Source of the DNA: Gemmatimonadota bacterium
GTDB taxonomy: Bacteria; Gemmatimonadota; Gemmatimonadetes; Gemmatimonadales; Gemmatimonadaceae
Direction: 5' to 3'
Assembly: GCA_016191225.1 (NCBI GenBank)
Contig: JACPPC010000020.1
Location: 1-64,000, forward strand
Length of the DNA: 64,000 nt
Part shown: in pieces, positions 1 to 8,239 of the stretch
Layout of the letters: every line of letters starts with the position of its first letter
Numbering within the stretch: the first letter of the stretch is position 1
Made by a program: the position numbers and the translations under genes
The notes under the pieces: generated by a model
The model's input: the letters and a program-made list of their open reading frames with translations, nothing else
Told to the model about the DNA's origin: nothing
Database searches by the model: none

Positions 1-132
1 TCTCTCGGGCTACAGCCAAGCCTATCTCGATCGCATCGCCAACCGGCTCAATACCCGGCCCCGCAAGACCCTCGGCTTCCGCACCCCCGCGGAGGTCTTG
101 GCTCAACGTGTTGCACCGATCGGTTGAACCCA
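1..132 (+). mobile_element. Right end of an IS30-type insertion sequence
   Basis: Only the transposase 3' end is present. The sequence around its stop codon (GTTGCACCGATCGGTTGAAC) resembles the way the terminal inverted repeat overlaps the stop in some IS30 relatives. The left end is missing, so the repeat cannot be confirmed and the right boundary is a guess. Confidence 0.4.
2..127 (+). CDS. IS30-family transposase, C-terminal fragment (cut by window edge)
   Basis: The frame opening at base 2 runs 41 codons to TGA and is too short for the ORF track. It reads YLDRIANRLNTRPRKTLGF followed by TPAEVL, the characteristic end of IS30-family DDE transposases, which cut and join the element's ends. 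The catalytic domain lies outside the window, so activity cannot be judged. No neighbouring gene shares its strand for several kilobases, consistent with an insertion sequence sitting beside the leftward gene run that starts at 736. Confidence 0.85.
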   Translation, partial: LSGYSQAYLDRIANRLNTRPRKTLGFRTPAEVLAQRVAPIG

Positions 133-226
133 CCTCTGCTTTTCGCCCTCATCGCGAGCGGACGGCCGCTCACGCGGCCCGCAGTCGTGAGATCTCATGC
201 GCGCCGACCCCCGCCCCTCCTCGCCC

Positions 227-736
227 CTACCGCCTGAGCCTGGTCACGTACTCCTTCGCCTCCGCGAGCCCCATCCCCGTCGCCTGCCGCACGAACGCGA
301 TCGCCGCCATCACGTCCCCGCGCGCCAGCAGCCGCTTCGCTTCGGCATCCACGAAGCCCCCCGGCGCCCCCTTCGCCCCGGCGCTCGCCTGCCCGGTCAC
401 CGTGTTCACCGCCCCCATCAGCCGGGCGAGCTCGGCCTGGGCATCGCGCGCCCGTCCACTGCCGACGCCGCGCCGCTCCATCGACCGGCGATTCGCCTCC
501 ACCACCGCGGCCAGCAGCCCCTTGCCCACGGCGCCGAGAAGTTGCCCCGCCCCGCCGCTCGTCGCGCGCGTCCGGGTCGGCGGTTCGCGCCGCGGCGCGC
601 CGCGCAGCCGCCGCCCTTCCGACGGCGAGAACGCCCGCAGCAGCAGCCGCATCCCCACGCCACCGACCATCAGCCCGGCCACGAACTCGAAGATCGAGCT
701 TGCCCGCAGCAGGGTCTCGACCTCGGCTTGCATCAT
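227..736 (-). CDS. Membrane-anchored protein with L7/L12-like C-terminus
   Basis: About 169 residues. An N-terminal hydrophobic stretch (FEFVAGLMVGGVGMRLLL) could anchor it in the membrane. A basic, proline/arginine-rich linker follows. The last 35 residues, with GDVMAAIAFVRQATGMGLAEA then KEYV, match the fold signature of the ribosomal protein L7/L12 C-terminal domain, in which the VRxxTGxGLxEAK helix pair contacts translation factors. In stand-alone bacterial proteins this motif has no fixed known role. The start could be GTG at 739 or ATG at 736 or 733. It follows the phosphatase remnant closely and probably ends the leftward transcript beginning at 4616. Confidence 0.7.
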   Translation of the reverse strand: MMQAEVETLLRASSIFEFVAGLMVGGVGMRLLLRAFSPSEGRRLRGAPRREPPTRTRATSGGAGQLLGAVGKGLLAAVVEANRRSMERRGVGSGRARDAQAELARLMGAVNTVTGQASAGAKGAPGGFVDAEAKRLLARGDVMAAIAFVRQATGMGLAEAKEYVTRLRR

Positions 737-754
737 CACGTCTCGCGCCCCCCG

Positions 755-1180
755 CTAACGGGAGATGCCCGGGAACGCCGCGCTCGGCTGGGCGAGCCGC
801 CCCCCGTACTCGGTGCGCGCCAGCTGCGTCACGCCACTGGCCGGCACCTGCACCACGAACAGGCTCGCGCAGGCGTCTTCGCGCACGTCCGGCAGCCTCG
901 GACCATCCAGCTGCCCGGAGATCAGGTTCACCGTGTTGCGGTGCCCGGCCACCAGCACCACCTGGCCGGCGTGCGCGCGCACCGCCGTCGCCACCGCCTC
1001 GGCGTGCTCACGCGCCGCGCCCCCCACCGCCACCGCCTCGGGGGCCTGCCGCAGCAGCTCCGCCAGCGGACGAGCCGTCTCGCGCGCGCGCAGCCGTTGC
1101 GTGGTGTTCTTCGCCCGCACCCGCGCATCGCGCAGCGCGGCGGCGAGTGCCCTCGCGGCGCGGCTCAACCGGCCTTCCAC
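755..1180 (-). pseudogene. Histidine phosphatase family protein, N-terminally truncated
   Basis: The leftward frame after the HerA gene keeps the middle and end of a phosphoglycerate-mutase-type histidine phosphatase: the RARETARPLAEL segment, the second catalytic histidine in VLVAGHRNTV, and the LPDVREDACASLFVVQV strand. The N-terminal beta strand with the catalytic RHG/RHAE motif, normally about 40 residues earlier, has no room because that DNA encodes the end of the HerA protein. Possible starts are GTG at 1180 or TTG at 1168 (TTGA overlap with the upstream stop). It is most likely a decayed gene after a deletion at the junction. A short functional protein without phosphatase activity cannot be excluded. 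Confidence 0.65.
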
Positions 1181-3651
1181 GCCGGCACCAGCGTGCCGTC
1201 GGGGGACTTCCAGTGCGGCGCCCACGCCAGCGCCACGTAGTGCACCGTGATGTCGCCCGGCTTGGGCTTCACCGGGATCTCCACCAGCGCGACCGTCGCC
1301 GCGTCGAAGTCGGCGCCGAGTCCCTGCGCCTTTTCCGTCACCTCGGCCTCGATCGCCGCCAGCTGCTGCCGAATCGCCTCCGCGCTCTCGCCGGCACGCG
1401 CCACGTCCCCCGACTCCTTGCCGGCCCGCGCCACCCCGCGCGCCGCCGTGCCCACGCGGTTGAGCGTGGCGGCGCTGATCGCCTTGCGGCCGAGCACCGC
1501 GCCGAGGATCGCGCTGCCGATTCCCACCGCCGCCTGCAGCTTGCTCGCCGCCGCGTCCGACCGCTCCTTGGCCACGCGCGCCTCGGCCACGCGCAGCCGC
1601 TCGGTGAGCGACGCCACCCTGGCCGCGTACTTCTCGCGCAGCTTCGCCACGCCGCCGTCGCGCGACTCGCGCGCGAGCACCTGCAGCCGCGCGCGGAACT
1701 CCCCCTCGCCCTCGCCGGGGTTCGACACGACCTTCGGCGCCGAGCACGAATAGAGCGTCATCGCCTGGCTCTCCTTGGCCCACGCCGAGAAGAGCTTCGA
1801 CCACCTGGAGTACTGCTTCGGGTCCGCCGCCGGCTTCGGCACGTCGGCGAAGGCGGCCCCCTCGGCGGGGGCCTGCTCGAGCTGCGACGCGTCAAACGGC
1901 GCGTCCTCCCCCTGCCCCCAATCCACCGGCACCGGGCCGCTCTCGATCGCCGCCAGTCGCACCAGGTGCGTCGTCTCGTTGACGTTGTACCTGGTGCTCG
2001 ACACCACGATGTCGGCGGCGCCGGCCGCCATGGGCGTGTACACCAGCTGCGCCCCCGCCGCGCCCCGCGACGCCAGCGGGAGGAAGTACTGCGTGATCGC
2101 CGGCGCAAGCACCGGGCGGGCCCCTCCGCTCGGCGTCGCCGAAGCGGGCGCGACGGCACCACTCCCGCCGACCGTCGCCGCCGCCGGCGCGCCGGCCGCA
2201 CCACTCGCCCTCACCCTCGCCGCCGGTGCGGCGCCCGCGGCCGGCTTCTGCCCGCTCATCAGGGACTTGACCTGGTCGCGTGTCAGGGGTCCGGCGAGGT
2301 AGCTCAAGGTCCACCGCGTGCTGAACAGCACCGGCTCGGGCTCCTTCACGCTGTGCATCAGGAACACGCGCTTGCCAAGACCGGCAATCGTCCCCTCCAT
2401 CGTGCCGCGATCGAAGCTCCCGCCGCTCGCCGCCCCCTCGAGGCCGTCCATCAGCCGCTTCTTGTCGCGCTCCGTCTGCAGCCGCCCCACGAACCACAGC
2501 CCCGCGTTCGACAATCCCTTGTAGTCGAGGTCCACCGGGTTCTGCGTGCTGAGCACCACCCCCAGGCCGAACGCCCGCGCCTGCTTGAGCAGCGTCAGCA
2601 GGAGCATCTTGGTGGGCGGATTCGCCGTTGGCGGCATGTAGCCGAACAACTCGTCGATGTAGAGCAGCGCCCGCAGCGTCCCCGTTCCCGGCTGGCTGCG
2701 CATCCAGCTGATCAGCTCCGCCAGCAACAGCGACATGAAGAACATCCGCTCGCTGTCCGACAGGTGCGCGATCGACATCACCGACACCCGCGGCCTGCCG
2801 CCCGCCGTGTGCAGCAGCGCCGCCGCGCTCAGCGGCTCCCCCTGCGTCCAGGCCGCGAACCCGCTCGACGCCAGCAGCCCGTTGAGCTTCATCGCCAGCG
2901 CGAACCGCTCCTTGCCGGGGTAGAAGCTCTCCACGTCCATCACCCCGACCCTTGCCATCGGCGGCTGCTGGATCGCCGCCACGAGGCCGGCGAGGTCGAG
3001 GTCCCTTCCCGCCCCCCACGCCTGCTCGAGGATCGCCCCCAGCAGGATGTGCTCGCGGCTCTGCACCGGGTCGCCGTCCACGCCCACCAGCGTCAGCACG
3101 CCGGTCGCCGTCGCCGTCACGCGCTCGCGCCAGGCGTCGGGGTCGTCCTTGAGCGCCGCCGGCGGAGCGCTGAACGAGCCCAGAACGCTCAACGGCAGTC
3201 CCGCCACGCTCCCCGGCGTGTAGATCGCGAAGTCGGCCGCGTCGCGCAGGCGCTGGATCCGCGCCCCGTCCTGCCCGCTCGCCTCGAGCCCCCCCTTCCA
3301 CGCCGCGGCCTGCTTCGTGGCGAAGGCGTCGGCGTCGAGCCCCTGCTCCTGCGCCGACCGTTCGTCCACCCACGGGCGAAAGTCGGCCGGCGCCAGCAAG
3401 GGAAAGGTCAGCAGCACGTTGCCGAGGTCCCCCTTGGGATCCACCGCGATGACGGGGATCTTGTCGATCGCTGCCTCCTCGATCAGGCCGATCCCGAGGC
3501 CGGTCTTGCCGCTCCCCGTCATGCCGACGATCACCGCGTGCGTGGTGAAGTCCCTGGCGTCGGCCAGCAGCACGGTGCCGGAGGCCTTCTGCGTCTTCCC
3601 GTCCACCTGCTGGCCGAGGTAGAAGGCGCCGAGCTTCTCGAAGTCTTGCAT
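1165..3651 (-). CDS. HerA-like DUF87 ATPase/helicase
   Basis: An 828-residue P-loop ATPase of the HerA/FtsK superfamily, a group that moves DNA or other polymers through hexameric rings. Walker A is GMTGSGKT at residues 43-50, followed by VDPKGDLGN near 70-78. The Walker B strand LLYIDELFGYMP and sensor-like VVLSTQNPVDLDYKG come later. The C-terminal third is a predicted coiled-coil with a glycine/alanine-rich segment. The ATG at 3651 gives MQDFEKLGAFYLG; the ORF-track start at 3768 only adds low-complexity residues overlapping DinB. No NurA nuclease or pilus genes are adjacent, so the substrate is unknown. Its end overlaps the phosphatase remnant. Confidence 0.85.
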   Translation of the reverse strand: MQDFEKLGAFYLGQQVDGKTQKASGTVLLADARDFTTHAVIVGMTGSGKTGLGIGLIEEAAIDKIPVIAVDPKGDLGNVLLTFPLLAPADFRPWVDERSAQEQGLDADAFATKQAAAWKGGLEASGQDGARIQRLRDAADFAIYTPGSVAGLPLSVLGSFSAPPAALKDDPDAWRERVTATATGVLTLVGVDGDPVQSREHILLGAILEQAWGAGRDLDLAGLVAAIQQPPMARVGVMDVESFYPGKERFALAMKLNGLLASSGFAAWTQGEPLSAAALLHTAGGRPRVSVMSIAHLSDSERMFFMSLLLAELISWMRSQPGTGTLRALLYIDELFGYMPPTANPPTKMLLLTLLKQARAFGLGVVLSTQNPVDLDYKGLSNAGLWFVGRLQTERDKKRLMDGLEGAASGGSFDRGTMEGTIAGLGKRVFLMHSVKEPEPVLFSTRWTLSYLAGPLTRDQVKSLMSGQKPAAGAAPAARVRASGAAGAPAAATVGGSGAVAPASATPSGGARPVLAPAITQYFLPLASRGAAGAQLVYTPMAAGAADIVVSSTRYNVNETTHLVRLAAIESGPVPVDWGQGEDAPFDASQLEQAPAEGAAFADVPKPAADPKQYSRWSKLFSAWAKESQAMTLYSCSAPKVVSNPGEGEGEFRARLQVLARESRDGGVAKLREKYAARVASLTERLRVAEARVAKERSDAAASKLQAAVGIGSAILGAVLGRKAISAATLNRVGTAARGVARAGKESGDVARAGESAEAIRQQLAAIEAEVTEKAQGLGADFDAATVALVEIPVKPKPGDITVHYVALAWAPHWKSPDGTLVPAWKAG

Positions 3652-3679
3652 GGGCGTGCCGGTGGTGAAGGGGGTCGCC

Positions 3680-4195
3680 TCAGCGGCGCGACGCAGTCCC
3701 CGCCGCCCGGGCCTTGCGGAGCAGCGCGATCTGTCCGCCGTGGTAAGCATGATGCTGCGCCAGCCCATGCACCAGCACGCGGTGCTTCACGCCGATCCCG
3801 TGCGCGGGGTCCCGGGTCGGGATCGGCGTCGCCTCGAGGGCGGCCGGGTCGAGGGCGTCGAGGGCCGCCAAGAAGTCCTCGTGGCTCGCCGTCAGCTCGT
3901 CGAGCGCGGCCGCCCACCCTGCCGCGTCGGGGGTGGCCGGCGCCGGCGGGAAGTTGCCGATCGCGGGGAGCGCCGGCACCCCGCCGCGCAGCCGCTGTGA
4001 GGCCTCCTGTGTCCATGCGCTCACGTGCCGCACGAGTTCCCAGATCGAGTGCGCGCCGGCCACGGGATGGGCATGCGCCTCGGCCGGCGTCACGCCCTCC
4101 AGCAGCTTGGCCAGCGGCGAGCCGTGCCACGGGTTCCCGCGCACCGCATGGTCGAGCTCGGCCCGCATTCGCGTGATTTCGCGCGAGCCGCTCAT
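3680..4195 (-). CDS. DinB/YfiT-family metal-binding protein
   Basis: A 171-residue four-helix-bundle protein of the DinB superfamily, whose members bind a divalent metal with histidines and often act as thiol-dependent S-transferases or stress proteins. The expected histidines are visible: HSIWELVRHVSAW (His49, His57) and HGLAQHHAYHGGQIALL (His148/149, His152). The start is seven bases beyond the stop of the upstream lipoprotein gene, and the HerA gene follows 28 bases later, so it lies mid-operon. The substrate cannot be told from sequence. Confidence 0.88.
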   Translation of the reverse strand: MSGSREITRMRAELDHAVRGNPWHGSPLAKLLEGVTPAEAHAHPVAGAHSIWELVRHVSAWTQEASQRLRGGVPALPAIGNFPPAPATPDAAGWAAALDELTASHEDFLAALDALDPAALEATPIPTRDPAHGIGVKHRVLVHGLAQHHAYHGGQIALLRKARAAGTASRR

Positions 4196-4202
4196 GGGAA
4201 CG

Positions 4203-4616
4203 CTACTTCTTGACGTCGAACGCCCTGGTCCCCGCGGCCGAGCCGTTCGCGGTCACGATCACGCTGTACTTCCCGACTGGCCAGCCCCTGGTGTGCGACA
4301 CGTGGAACTCGGTGGCCGCGGCGCCGTTCGGCGCCACCGTCTGGGAGTAGTCGGAGATCGTGGTTCCCTTGGCGTCCTTCCACGTCGCCTGCATGGTCAC
4401 GCTGCTCGAGACGCCGACCGAGTTGACGACGACGTAGATCGTGTCGCGGGGGCCGAAGGTCGTGGCCGGCTTCATGATCCGCTTGTTCGCGCCAATGCTC
4501 TTGCCGAGGTCCACCGACTGCACCTTGAAGGCGAGCGCCGGCTTGGGGGGCTCCTCCTTCTTGCCGCAGGCGGCCGATGCGATGAGGGCGGCGAGGACGA
4601 TCGAGGCACGGCGCAT
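4203..4616 (-). CDS. Secreted lipoprotein with Ig-like domain
   Basis: A 137-residue protein beginning MRRASIVLAALIASAACGKK, a signal peptide ending in a lipobox, so it is expected to be anchored to a membrane by Cys18. The mature part is beta-rich (VDLGKSIGANKRI, HVSHTRGWPVGKYSVIV), like the single Ig-like domains of many periplasmic lipoproteins of unknown function. ATG at 4616 has an AGGAG site ten bases upstream and was preferred over the longer ORF-track start. It is the first gene of the leftward run with dinB and the HerA gene. Confidence 0.78.
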   Translation of the reverse strand: MRRASIVLAALIASAACGKKEEPPKPALAFKVQSVDLGKSIGANKRIMKPATTFGPRDTIYVVVNSVGVSSSVTMQATWKDAKGTTISDYSQTVAPNGAAATEFHVSHTRGWPVGKYSVIVTANGSAAGTRAFDVKK

Positions 4617-4800
4617 GCGGAGTGCTCCTGGCGGTGTCGCGGGCAGCGGGCGCCCCGGCGGGACGCGACCGCGGGCGCCCGAAACATGGGCACCCGACCC
4701 CGGGACGTCCACGCCCGCCGGAAGGTCACGCCGCCGGGCAGCGTCGGCGGGGCCGGCGCGGCGCCGCCCGGCTGGTGACCGGCCGCACCGGCCAGGTCGG

Positions 4801-5202
4801 TCAGGCGGTGGGGGGCTTCTCCTGCATCAGCGCCAGCGGGTTGCCGTCGGGGTCGTGCAGGAAGGCCATCCACAGGTGATAGGACTCGGCCCGGTGCACC
4901 ACGTGCGGCTCGCCGTCGAAGGCGGCGCCGGCGCCCCGCATTCGCGCGAAGGCCCCGTCGATGTCGTCCACCTGCAGGTACAGCACCGATCCCGGGTGGT
5001 CGTAGTCCGGCGACTCCGGCGGGGAGAGCATCAGCCGCACGGTGCCGCACATGAAGAAGGCCAGCCCCGGGAACTCGAACAGGAACGGGAGGCCGAGCAC
5101 GTCGCGGTAGAAGGCGACGGCGCGCGGGAGGTCGTGCGTGTTGACCGCGACCTGGCCGATGGCGCGGGGGATGGTGGCGGGGGTGGGGCTGGGGGTGGGC
5201 AT
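4801..5202 (-). CDS. VOC-family (glyoxalase/bleomycin-resistance fold) protein
   Basis: A 133-residue protein with the paired beta-alpha-beta-beta-beta units of the vicinal oxygen chelate superfamily: AVNTHDLPRAVAFYRDVLGL at the start, and LHDPDGNPLALMQE at the end, where the metal-binding glutamate is expected. Family members include glyoxalases, dioxygenases and drug-binding proteins, so the substrate is unknown. It is divergent from the MarR regulator, with a perfect palindrome between them, which suggests it is the regulator's target. About 185 bases without an ORF separate it from the lipoprotein gene downstream. Confidence 0.87.
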   Translation of the reverse strand: MPTPSPTPATIPRAIGQVAVNTHDLPRAVAFYRDVLGLPFLFEFPGLAFFMCGTVRLMLSPPESPDYDHPGSVLYLQVDDIDGAFARMRGAGAAFDGEPHVVHRAESYHLWMAFLHDPDGNPLALMQEKPPTA

Positions 5203-5232
5203 CGGCGCTCCCGGTTGCGCGGCGCAGGATAA

Positions 5233-5251
5233 TTGTTAGCTTAGCTAACAA
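5233..5251. promoter_or_regulatory. MarR-type operator palindrome
   Basis: TTGTTAGCTTAGCTAACAA is a perfect inverted repeat of two 9-base arms around one base. It is strikingly AT-rich against its surroundings and sits midway between the divergent starts at 5202 and 5265. MarR dimers bind such 16-20 base palindromes, so it probably controls both the VOC gene and the regulator itself. Confidence 0.8.
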
Positions 5252-5264
5252 AACAAGTACCGCC

Positions 5265-5741
5265 ATGCCGACCCGCCGTCAACCCCCCGCCCGCGGCGCC
5301 CCCCAGCGCACCGCCGACCAGCTCCACTCGGCCGCCATTCACCTCCTCCGCCGCCTCCGCGGCGAAGACGCCGCCGCCGGCCCCTCCCCCCCGAAGCTCT
5401 CCGCCCTCTCCGTCGTCGTCTTCGCCGGCCCCGTCACCCTCGGCGACCTCGCCGCCGCCGAGCAGGTCCGCCCCCCCACCATCACCCGCCTCGTGCGCGA
5501 ACTCGCGCGCGACGGCCTCCTGCGGCTCGTCCCCGATCCCGACGACCGGCGCATTCGGCGCGTCGTCGCCACCGCGCGCGGCCGCCGCCGCCTCCTCGAC
5601 GGGCGCCGCCGCCGCGTCGCCGTCCTCGCCGCCAGCGTGGCCGCCCTCTCCCCCGCCGAACAGCGCCTGCTGTCGCGAGCCGCGCCGCTGATCGAGGCGC
5701 TGTCGCGGCCGCCGCTATCCGGGGCGCCACGGCCGTCCTGA
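5265..5741 (+). CDS. MarR-family transcriptional regulator
   Basis: 158 residues with the MarR winged-helix core: VTLGDLAAAEQVRPPTITRL (recognition helix region), then ELARDGLLRLVPDPDDRRIR, the wing with its typical DPDDRR turn. Helices on both sides form the dimer interface. It probably represses the divergent VOC gene and itself through the palindrome at 5233-5251; the ligand is unknown. Its last codons (PRPS and TGA) lie inside a dispersed repeat beginning at 5734, so the repeat has supplied the stop codon and perhaps trimmed the C-terminus. Confidence 0.9.
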   Translation: MPTRRQPPARGAPQRTADQLHSAAIHLLRRLRGEDAAAGPSPPKLSALSVVVFAGPVTLGDLAAAEQVRPPTITRLVRELARDGLLRLVPDPDDRRIRRVVATARGRRRLLDGRRRRVAVLAASVAALSPAEQRLLSRAAPLIEALSRPPLSGAPRPS

Positions 5742-5760
5742 GCGAGGCGAAGGACCTGCC
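5734..5760 (+). repeat. Dispersed palindromic repeat, half unit
   Basis: GTCCTGAGCGAGGCGAAGGA is a close copy of the left arm of the repeat family seen throughout the window. Its TGA is the MarR stop codon. No clear right arm follows; TGCGCTTCGCCCGTGAC near 5780-5796 may be a degenerate one. Confidence 0.7.
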
Positions 5761-5827
5761 TGGCGGGGCATCGCCGGCACTGCGCTTCGCCCGTGACGTC
5801 AACCTGCTCCGCCCCGATGTCGTGGTC

Positions 5828-6403
5828 TCAGCCTGTCGGCTCCCGCCCCGGCGTGCGCGCGTCGTAGTACGACACCACGTTGTCGCGGCGGTACAGGTAC
5901 ACCGCCGCCAGCGGCATCGCCGCCAGCGAGACGATGAACGCGGCAATGTTCCATGGGTGCTCGAGCGTCCCCGTCGCCAGTCGCGTCGCTCCTTCCACGA
6001 TCGGCAGCGACCACATGACCAGCATCAGCGGCCGCGTCCATCGCGCGTCGCGCGACAGGCCGTAGGCGATCGCCCCCAGCACCAGCCCCACGCCTCCCAG
6101 CAGGGGGCCGGCCCGCACCAGGAACTCCCGCCCCGTCACCTGCTCGCCGAACAGCGTCAGGTCGCCCGTGCCCGCCGCCGCGAGCGCCACCAGCCCGAGC
6201 AGGATCCCCCCGAACATCGCCGACAGCATCTGCCCCAGCACGATCAGCCCGGGCTTCGCCGCCAGGCGCAGCTTGAGCGCCGACTCGGCGGCGAGGCGCG
6301 CCTGCGTCGGATACGGCGTCCCGCAGCGCGGGCACGCCTCCACCGGCAGTCGCTCCACGGTGGCAGTGTCGCCGCACTTGGGACAGACGAGGACGACGGA
6401 CAT
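5828..6403 (-). CDS. Zinc-ribbon integral membrane protein
   Basis: 191 residues. The N-terminus carries a zinc ribbon (VLVCPKCGDTATV and EACPRCGTPYP, four cysteines), followed by about four hydrophobic segments, for example LIVLGQMLSAMFGGILLGLV and WNIAAFIVSLAAMPLAAVYL. The function is not recognised. The ATG at 6403 directly precedes the zinc ribbon and was preferred over the upstream ORF-track start. On the coding strand TATCTTTG lies seven bases upstream of that ATG, suggesting a nearly leaderless transcript. Confidence 0.75.
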   Translation of the reverse strand: MSVVLVCPKCGDTATVERLPVEACPRCGTPYPTQARLAAESALKLRLAAKPGLIVLGQMLSAMFGGILLGLVALAAAGTGDLTLFGEQVTGREFLVRAGPLLGGVGLVLGAIAYGLSRDARWTRPLMLVMWSLPIVEGATRLATGTLEHPWNIAAFIVSLAAMPLAAVYLYRRDNVVSYYDARTPGREPTG

Positions 6404-6410
6404 GGCCCGG

Positions 6411-6418
6411 CAAAGATA
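6411..6418 (-). promoter_or_regulatory. TATCTTTG element, possible -7 box
   Basis: The leftward strand reads TATCTTTG just before the start of the zinc-ribbon membrane protein. It fits the TAnnTTTG -7 consensus known from Bacteroidetes. The same nine-base string (CAAAGATAC or its neighbour) recurs upstream of tldD. No matching -33 TTTG is visible. Confidence 0.3.
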
Positions 6419-6462
6419 CCGCGCGCCGTGGCCGGCGGCGAACCCGCGGTTAGTTTCCTTCG

Positions 6463-7128
6463 ATGCCCGGCTCACCCCTCACGCGCGCGCTGATCGTCCT
6501 CGCCGCGCTCGCCATCGGCGCCTCCGTCGCCGACGTGCCGCTGGTGCACTACGTGGCCAAGCCGCTCGCCACCGTGTGCTGCATCGCGATCGCGCTCTCG
6601 GCGACACCCCCCGTGAGCCAGCGGTATCGCGCCGGCATCGCCACCGGCCTCGTGCTCGGCCTCGCCGGCGACATCCTGCTCATGCTCCCCGGACCCGGCC
6701 ACTTCGCCATGGGGCTGGGTGCATTCCTCGCGGGACATCTCGCGTACCTCGTGGCCCTCACCGACGGCGCGCGCCTCTTTGCGCGCCTCCGCCCCGTGAT
6801 CGGGTTCGCCATCGCCGGTGGCGCGCTGTGCGTCGTGCTCCTGCCCAGGGTCGGGCCGTCGCTGCGCCTGGCCGTCGCCGTGTACGCCGTCGTGCTTTGC
6901 TCGATGGCCGCGCAGGCGCGGGTGCGCGCCCTCGTGGTCCGCGCGCCCGGAGCCCGCCTCGCCGCCGCCGGAGCCACCCTCTTCGTCGTCTCCGACGCGG
7001 CCCTGTCGATCAACCGGTTCGTCGCCCCGATTCCGTGGTCCGCCGTGGCGATCCTTTCCACGTACTGGATGGCGCAGTGGGCCCTCGCCACATCGGTGCG
7101 GGCGAGCGCGGCGGCCGAAGTCGCCTGA
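6463..7128 (+). CDS. YhhN/TMEM86-family membrane protein (lysoplasmalogenase-like)
   Basis: 221 residues forming about seven to eight membrane helices. The family motifs are clear: LVLGLAGDILLML, GLGAFLAGHLAYLVAL and FVVSDAALSINRF, which carry the conserved aspartates and histidine of the YhhN family. In animals TMEM86B hydrolyses the vinyl-ether bond of lysoplasmalogen. The bacterial role is mostly unproven, although plasmalogen-related lipids occur in some bacteria. It is divergent from the zinc-ribbon membrane protein gene. Confidence 0.85.
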   Translation: MPGSPLTRALIVLAALAIGASVADVPLVHYVAKPLATVCCIAIALSATPPVSQRYRAGIATGLVLGLAGDILLMLPGPGHFAMGLGAFLAGHLAYLVALTDGARLFARLRPVIGFAIAGGALCVVLLPRVGPSLRLAVAVYAVVLCSMAAQARVRALVVRAPGARLAAAGATLFVVSDAALSINRFVAPIPWSAVAILSTYWMAQWALATSVRASAAAEVA

Positions 7129-7178
7129 CCGCGGGTGGGGAGCCGGTGCGGCGCATCACGCGCCGGCCCCCCGCTCCG

Positions 7179-7718
7179 TCATGCCTTGGCCAGGTTCCCG
7201 ATGAACTTCTTGCGGAACTTCGCCACCTTGGGAGCGACCACCGCCGCGCAGTACGGATTCCAGGGGTTCCGCGCGAAGTAGTCGTCGTGCTCGAGCTCGG
7301 CCTTCCAGAACCTCTCGAACGGCGCCACCTCGGTCACGATCGGCGCCGGGAAGACCCCCTCGGCGGTGAACTCGGCGATCACCTGCCGCGCCGCCTGCTC
7401 CTGCGCCGGCGAGTGCACGAAGATCGCGCTCCGGTACTGCGGCCCCACGTCGTTCCCCTGGCGGTCCATCGTCGTCGGGTCGTGGATCGTGAAGAAGACC
7501 TGCAGCAGCTCGCGATAGGTGACCGCCGCCGGGTCGAATGTCACCTGCACGACCTCGGCGTGCCCCGTCTTCTTGCCGCACACCTGCGCGTACGTCGGGT
7601 TCGCCACGTGGCCGCCGCTGTACCCGCTCACGACCTTCGACACGCCGCGGCACTCCTTGAACACCGCCTCGAGGCACCAGAAGCACCCGCCGGCAAGGGT
7701 CGCGACTTCCGCGCTCAC
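7179..7718 (-). CDS. msrA: Peptide methionine (S)-S-oxide reductase MsrA
   Basis: 179 residues. MsrA reduces the S-epimer of methionine sulfoxide in proteins. The catalytic motif GCFWC is at residues 11-15, followed by [15 protein letters not shown] and [12 protein letters not shown]. The GTG start at 7718 overlaps the msrB stop (GTGA), so the two are translationally coupled. The longer ORF-track start at 7973 only covers msrB out of frame. The protein has no signal peptide and should act in the cytoplasm. Confidence 0.95.
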   Translation of the reverse strand: MSAEVATLAGGCFWCLEAVFKECRGVSKVVSGYSGGHVANPTYAQVCGKKTGHAEVVQVTFDPAAVTYRELLQVFFTIHDPTTMDRQGNDVGPQYRSAIFVHSPAQEQAARQVIAEFTAEGVFPAPIVTEVAPFERFWKAELEHDDYFARNPWNPYCAAVVAPKVAKFRKKFIGNLAKA

Positions 7719-8179
7719 TTCCCCTCCCGGACGAACAGCGCGGCATACTCCGGGTAGCCCTCGGCCTCGAGCCGCGCCACCGGAATGAACCGCATCGACG
7801 CCGAGTTCATGCAATAGCGCAGCCCGCCCCCCGCCCGCGGCCCGTCGGGAAAGACGTGGCCCAGGTGCGAGTCGGCGTGCCTGCTGCGCACCTCGGTGCG
7901 GACCGGGAAGCGCGAGCGGTCCTCCTGCTCCACGAGGTTCCCTGCGACGAGGGGCCGGGTGAAGCTCGGCCACCCCGTGCCCGAGTCGTACTTGTCGAGC
8001 GACGAGAAGAGCGGCTCGCCGCTCACGATGTCGACGTAGATCCCCGGCTCGTGGTTCGCCCAGTAGGCGTTGTTGAACGGGGGCTCGGTGCCGCAGGCCT
8101 GCGTGACCTCGAACTGCTCCGGCGTGAGCGCGGCCCTGATCTCGGCCTCGGCCGGCCTCGTGTACTCCCTGGTGGTCAT
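7715..8179 (-). CDS. msrB: Peptide methionine (R)-S-oxide reductase MsrB
   Basis: 154 residues. MsrB reduces the R-epimer of methionine sulfoxide, complementing MsrA. Family motifs are [21 protein letters not shown] and the catalytic cysteine in [11 protein letters not shown] (Cys123). The paired CxxC zinc sites of some MsrB enzymes are absent, so this is the non-zinc form. ATG at 8179 has GGGAGAG just upstream; the ORF-track start at 8359 reads through a dispersed repeat and was rejected. The two genes form a minimal repair operon. Confidence 0.94.
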   Translation of the reverse strand: MTTREYTRPAEAEIRAALTPEQFEVTQACGTEPPFNNAYWANHEPGIYVDIVSGEPLFSSLDKYDSGTGWPSFTRPLVAGNLVEQEDRSRFPVRTEVRSRHADSHLGHVFPDGPRAGGGLRYCMNSASMRFIPVARLEAEGYPEYAALFVREGK

Positions 8180-8239
8180 CTCTCCCTCTGCAAGGGGCCC
8201 ATGGATGATACGCAGAACGGGTCGAATCGGTTCACTCCC

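Noticed and set aside
1165-1207. RRHAGAG read as the missing RHG motif of the phosphatase
   Set aside because: This DNA encodes the HerA C-terminus in another frame, and the residues before it do not form the required hydrophobic strand.
700-4176. 1158-residue plus-strand ORF
   Set aside because: Low-complexity Arg/Pro/Ala/His translation antisense to the HerA and DinB genes; a GC-bias shadow. The same applies to 9276-12143, 12282-13862, 21640-23772, 25400-27382, 33065-36856 and 58523-60958 on the plus strand.
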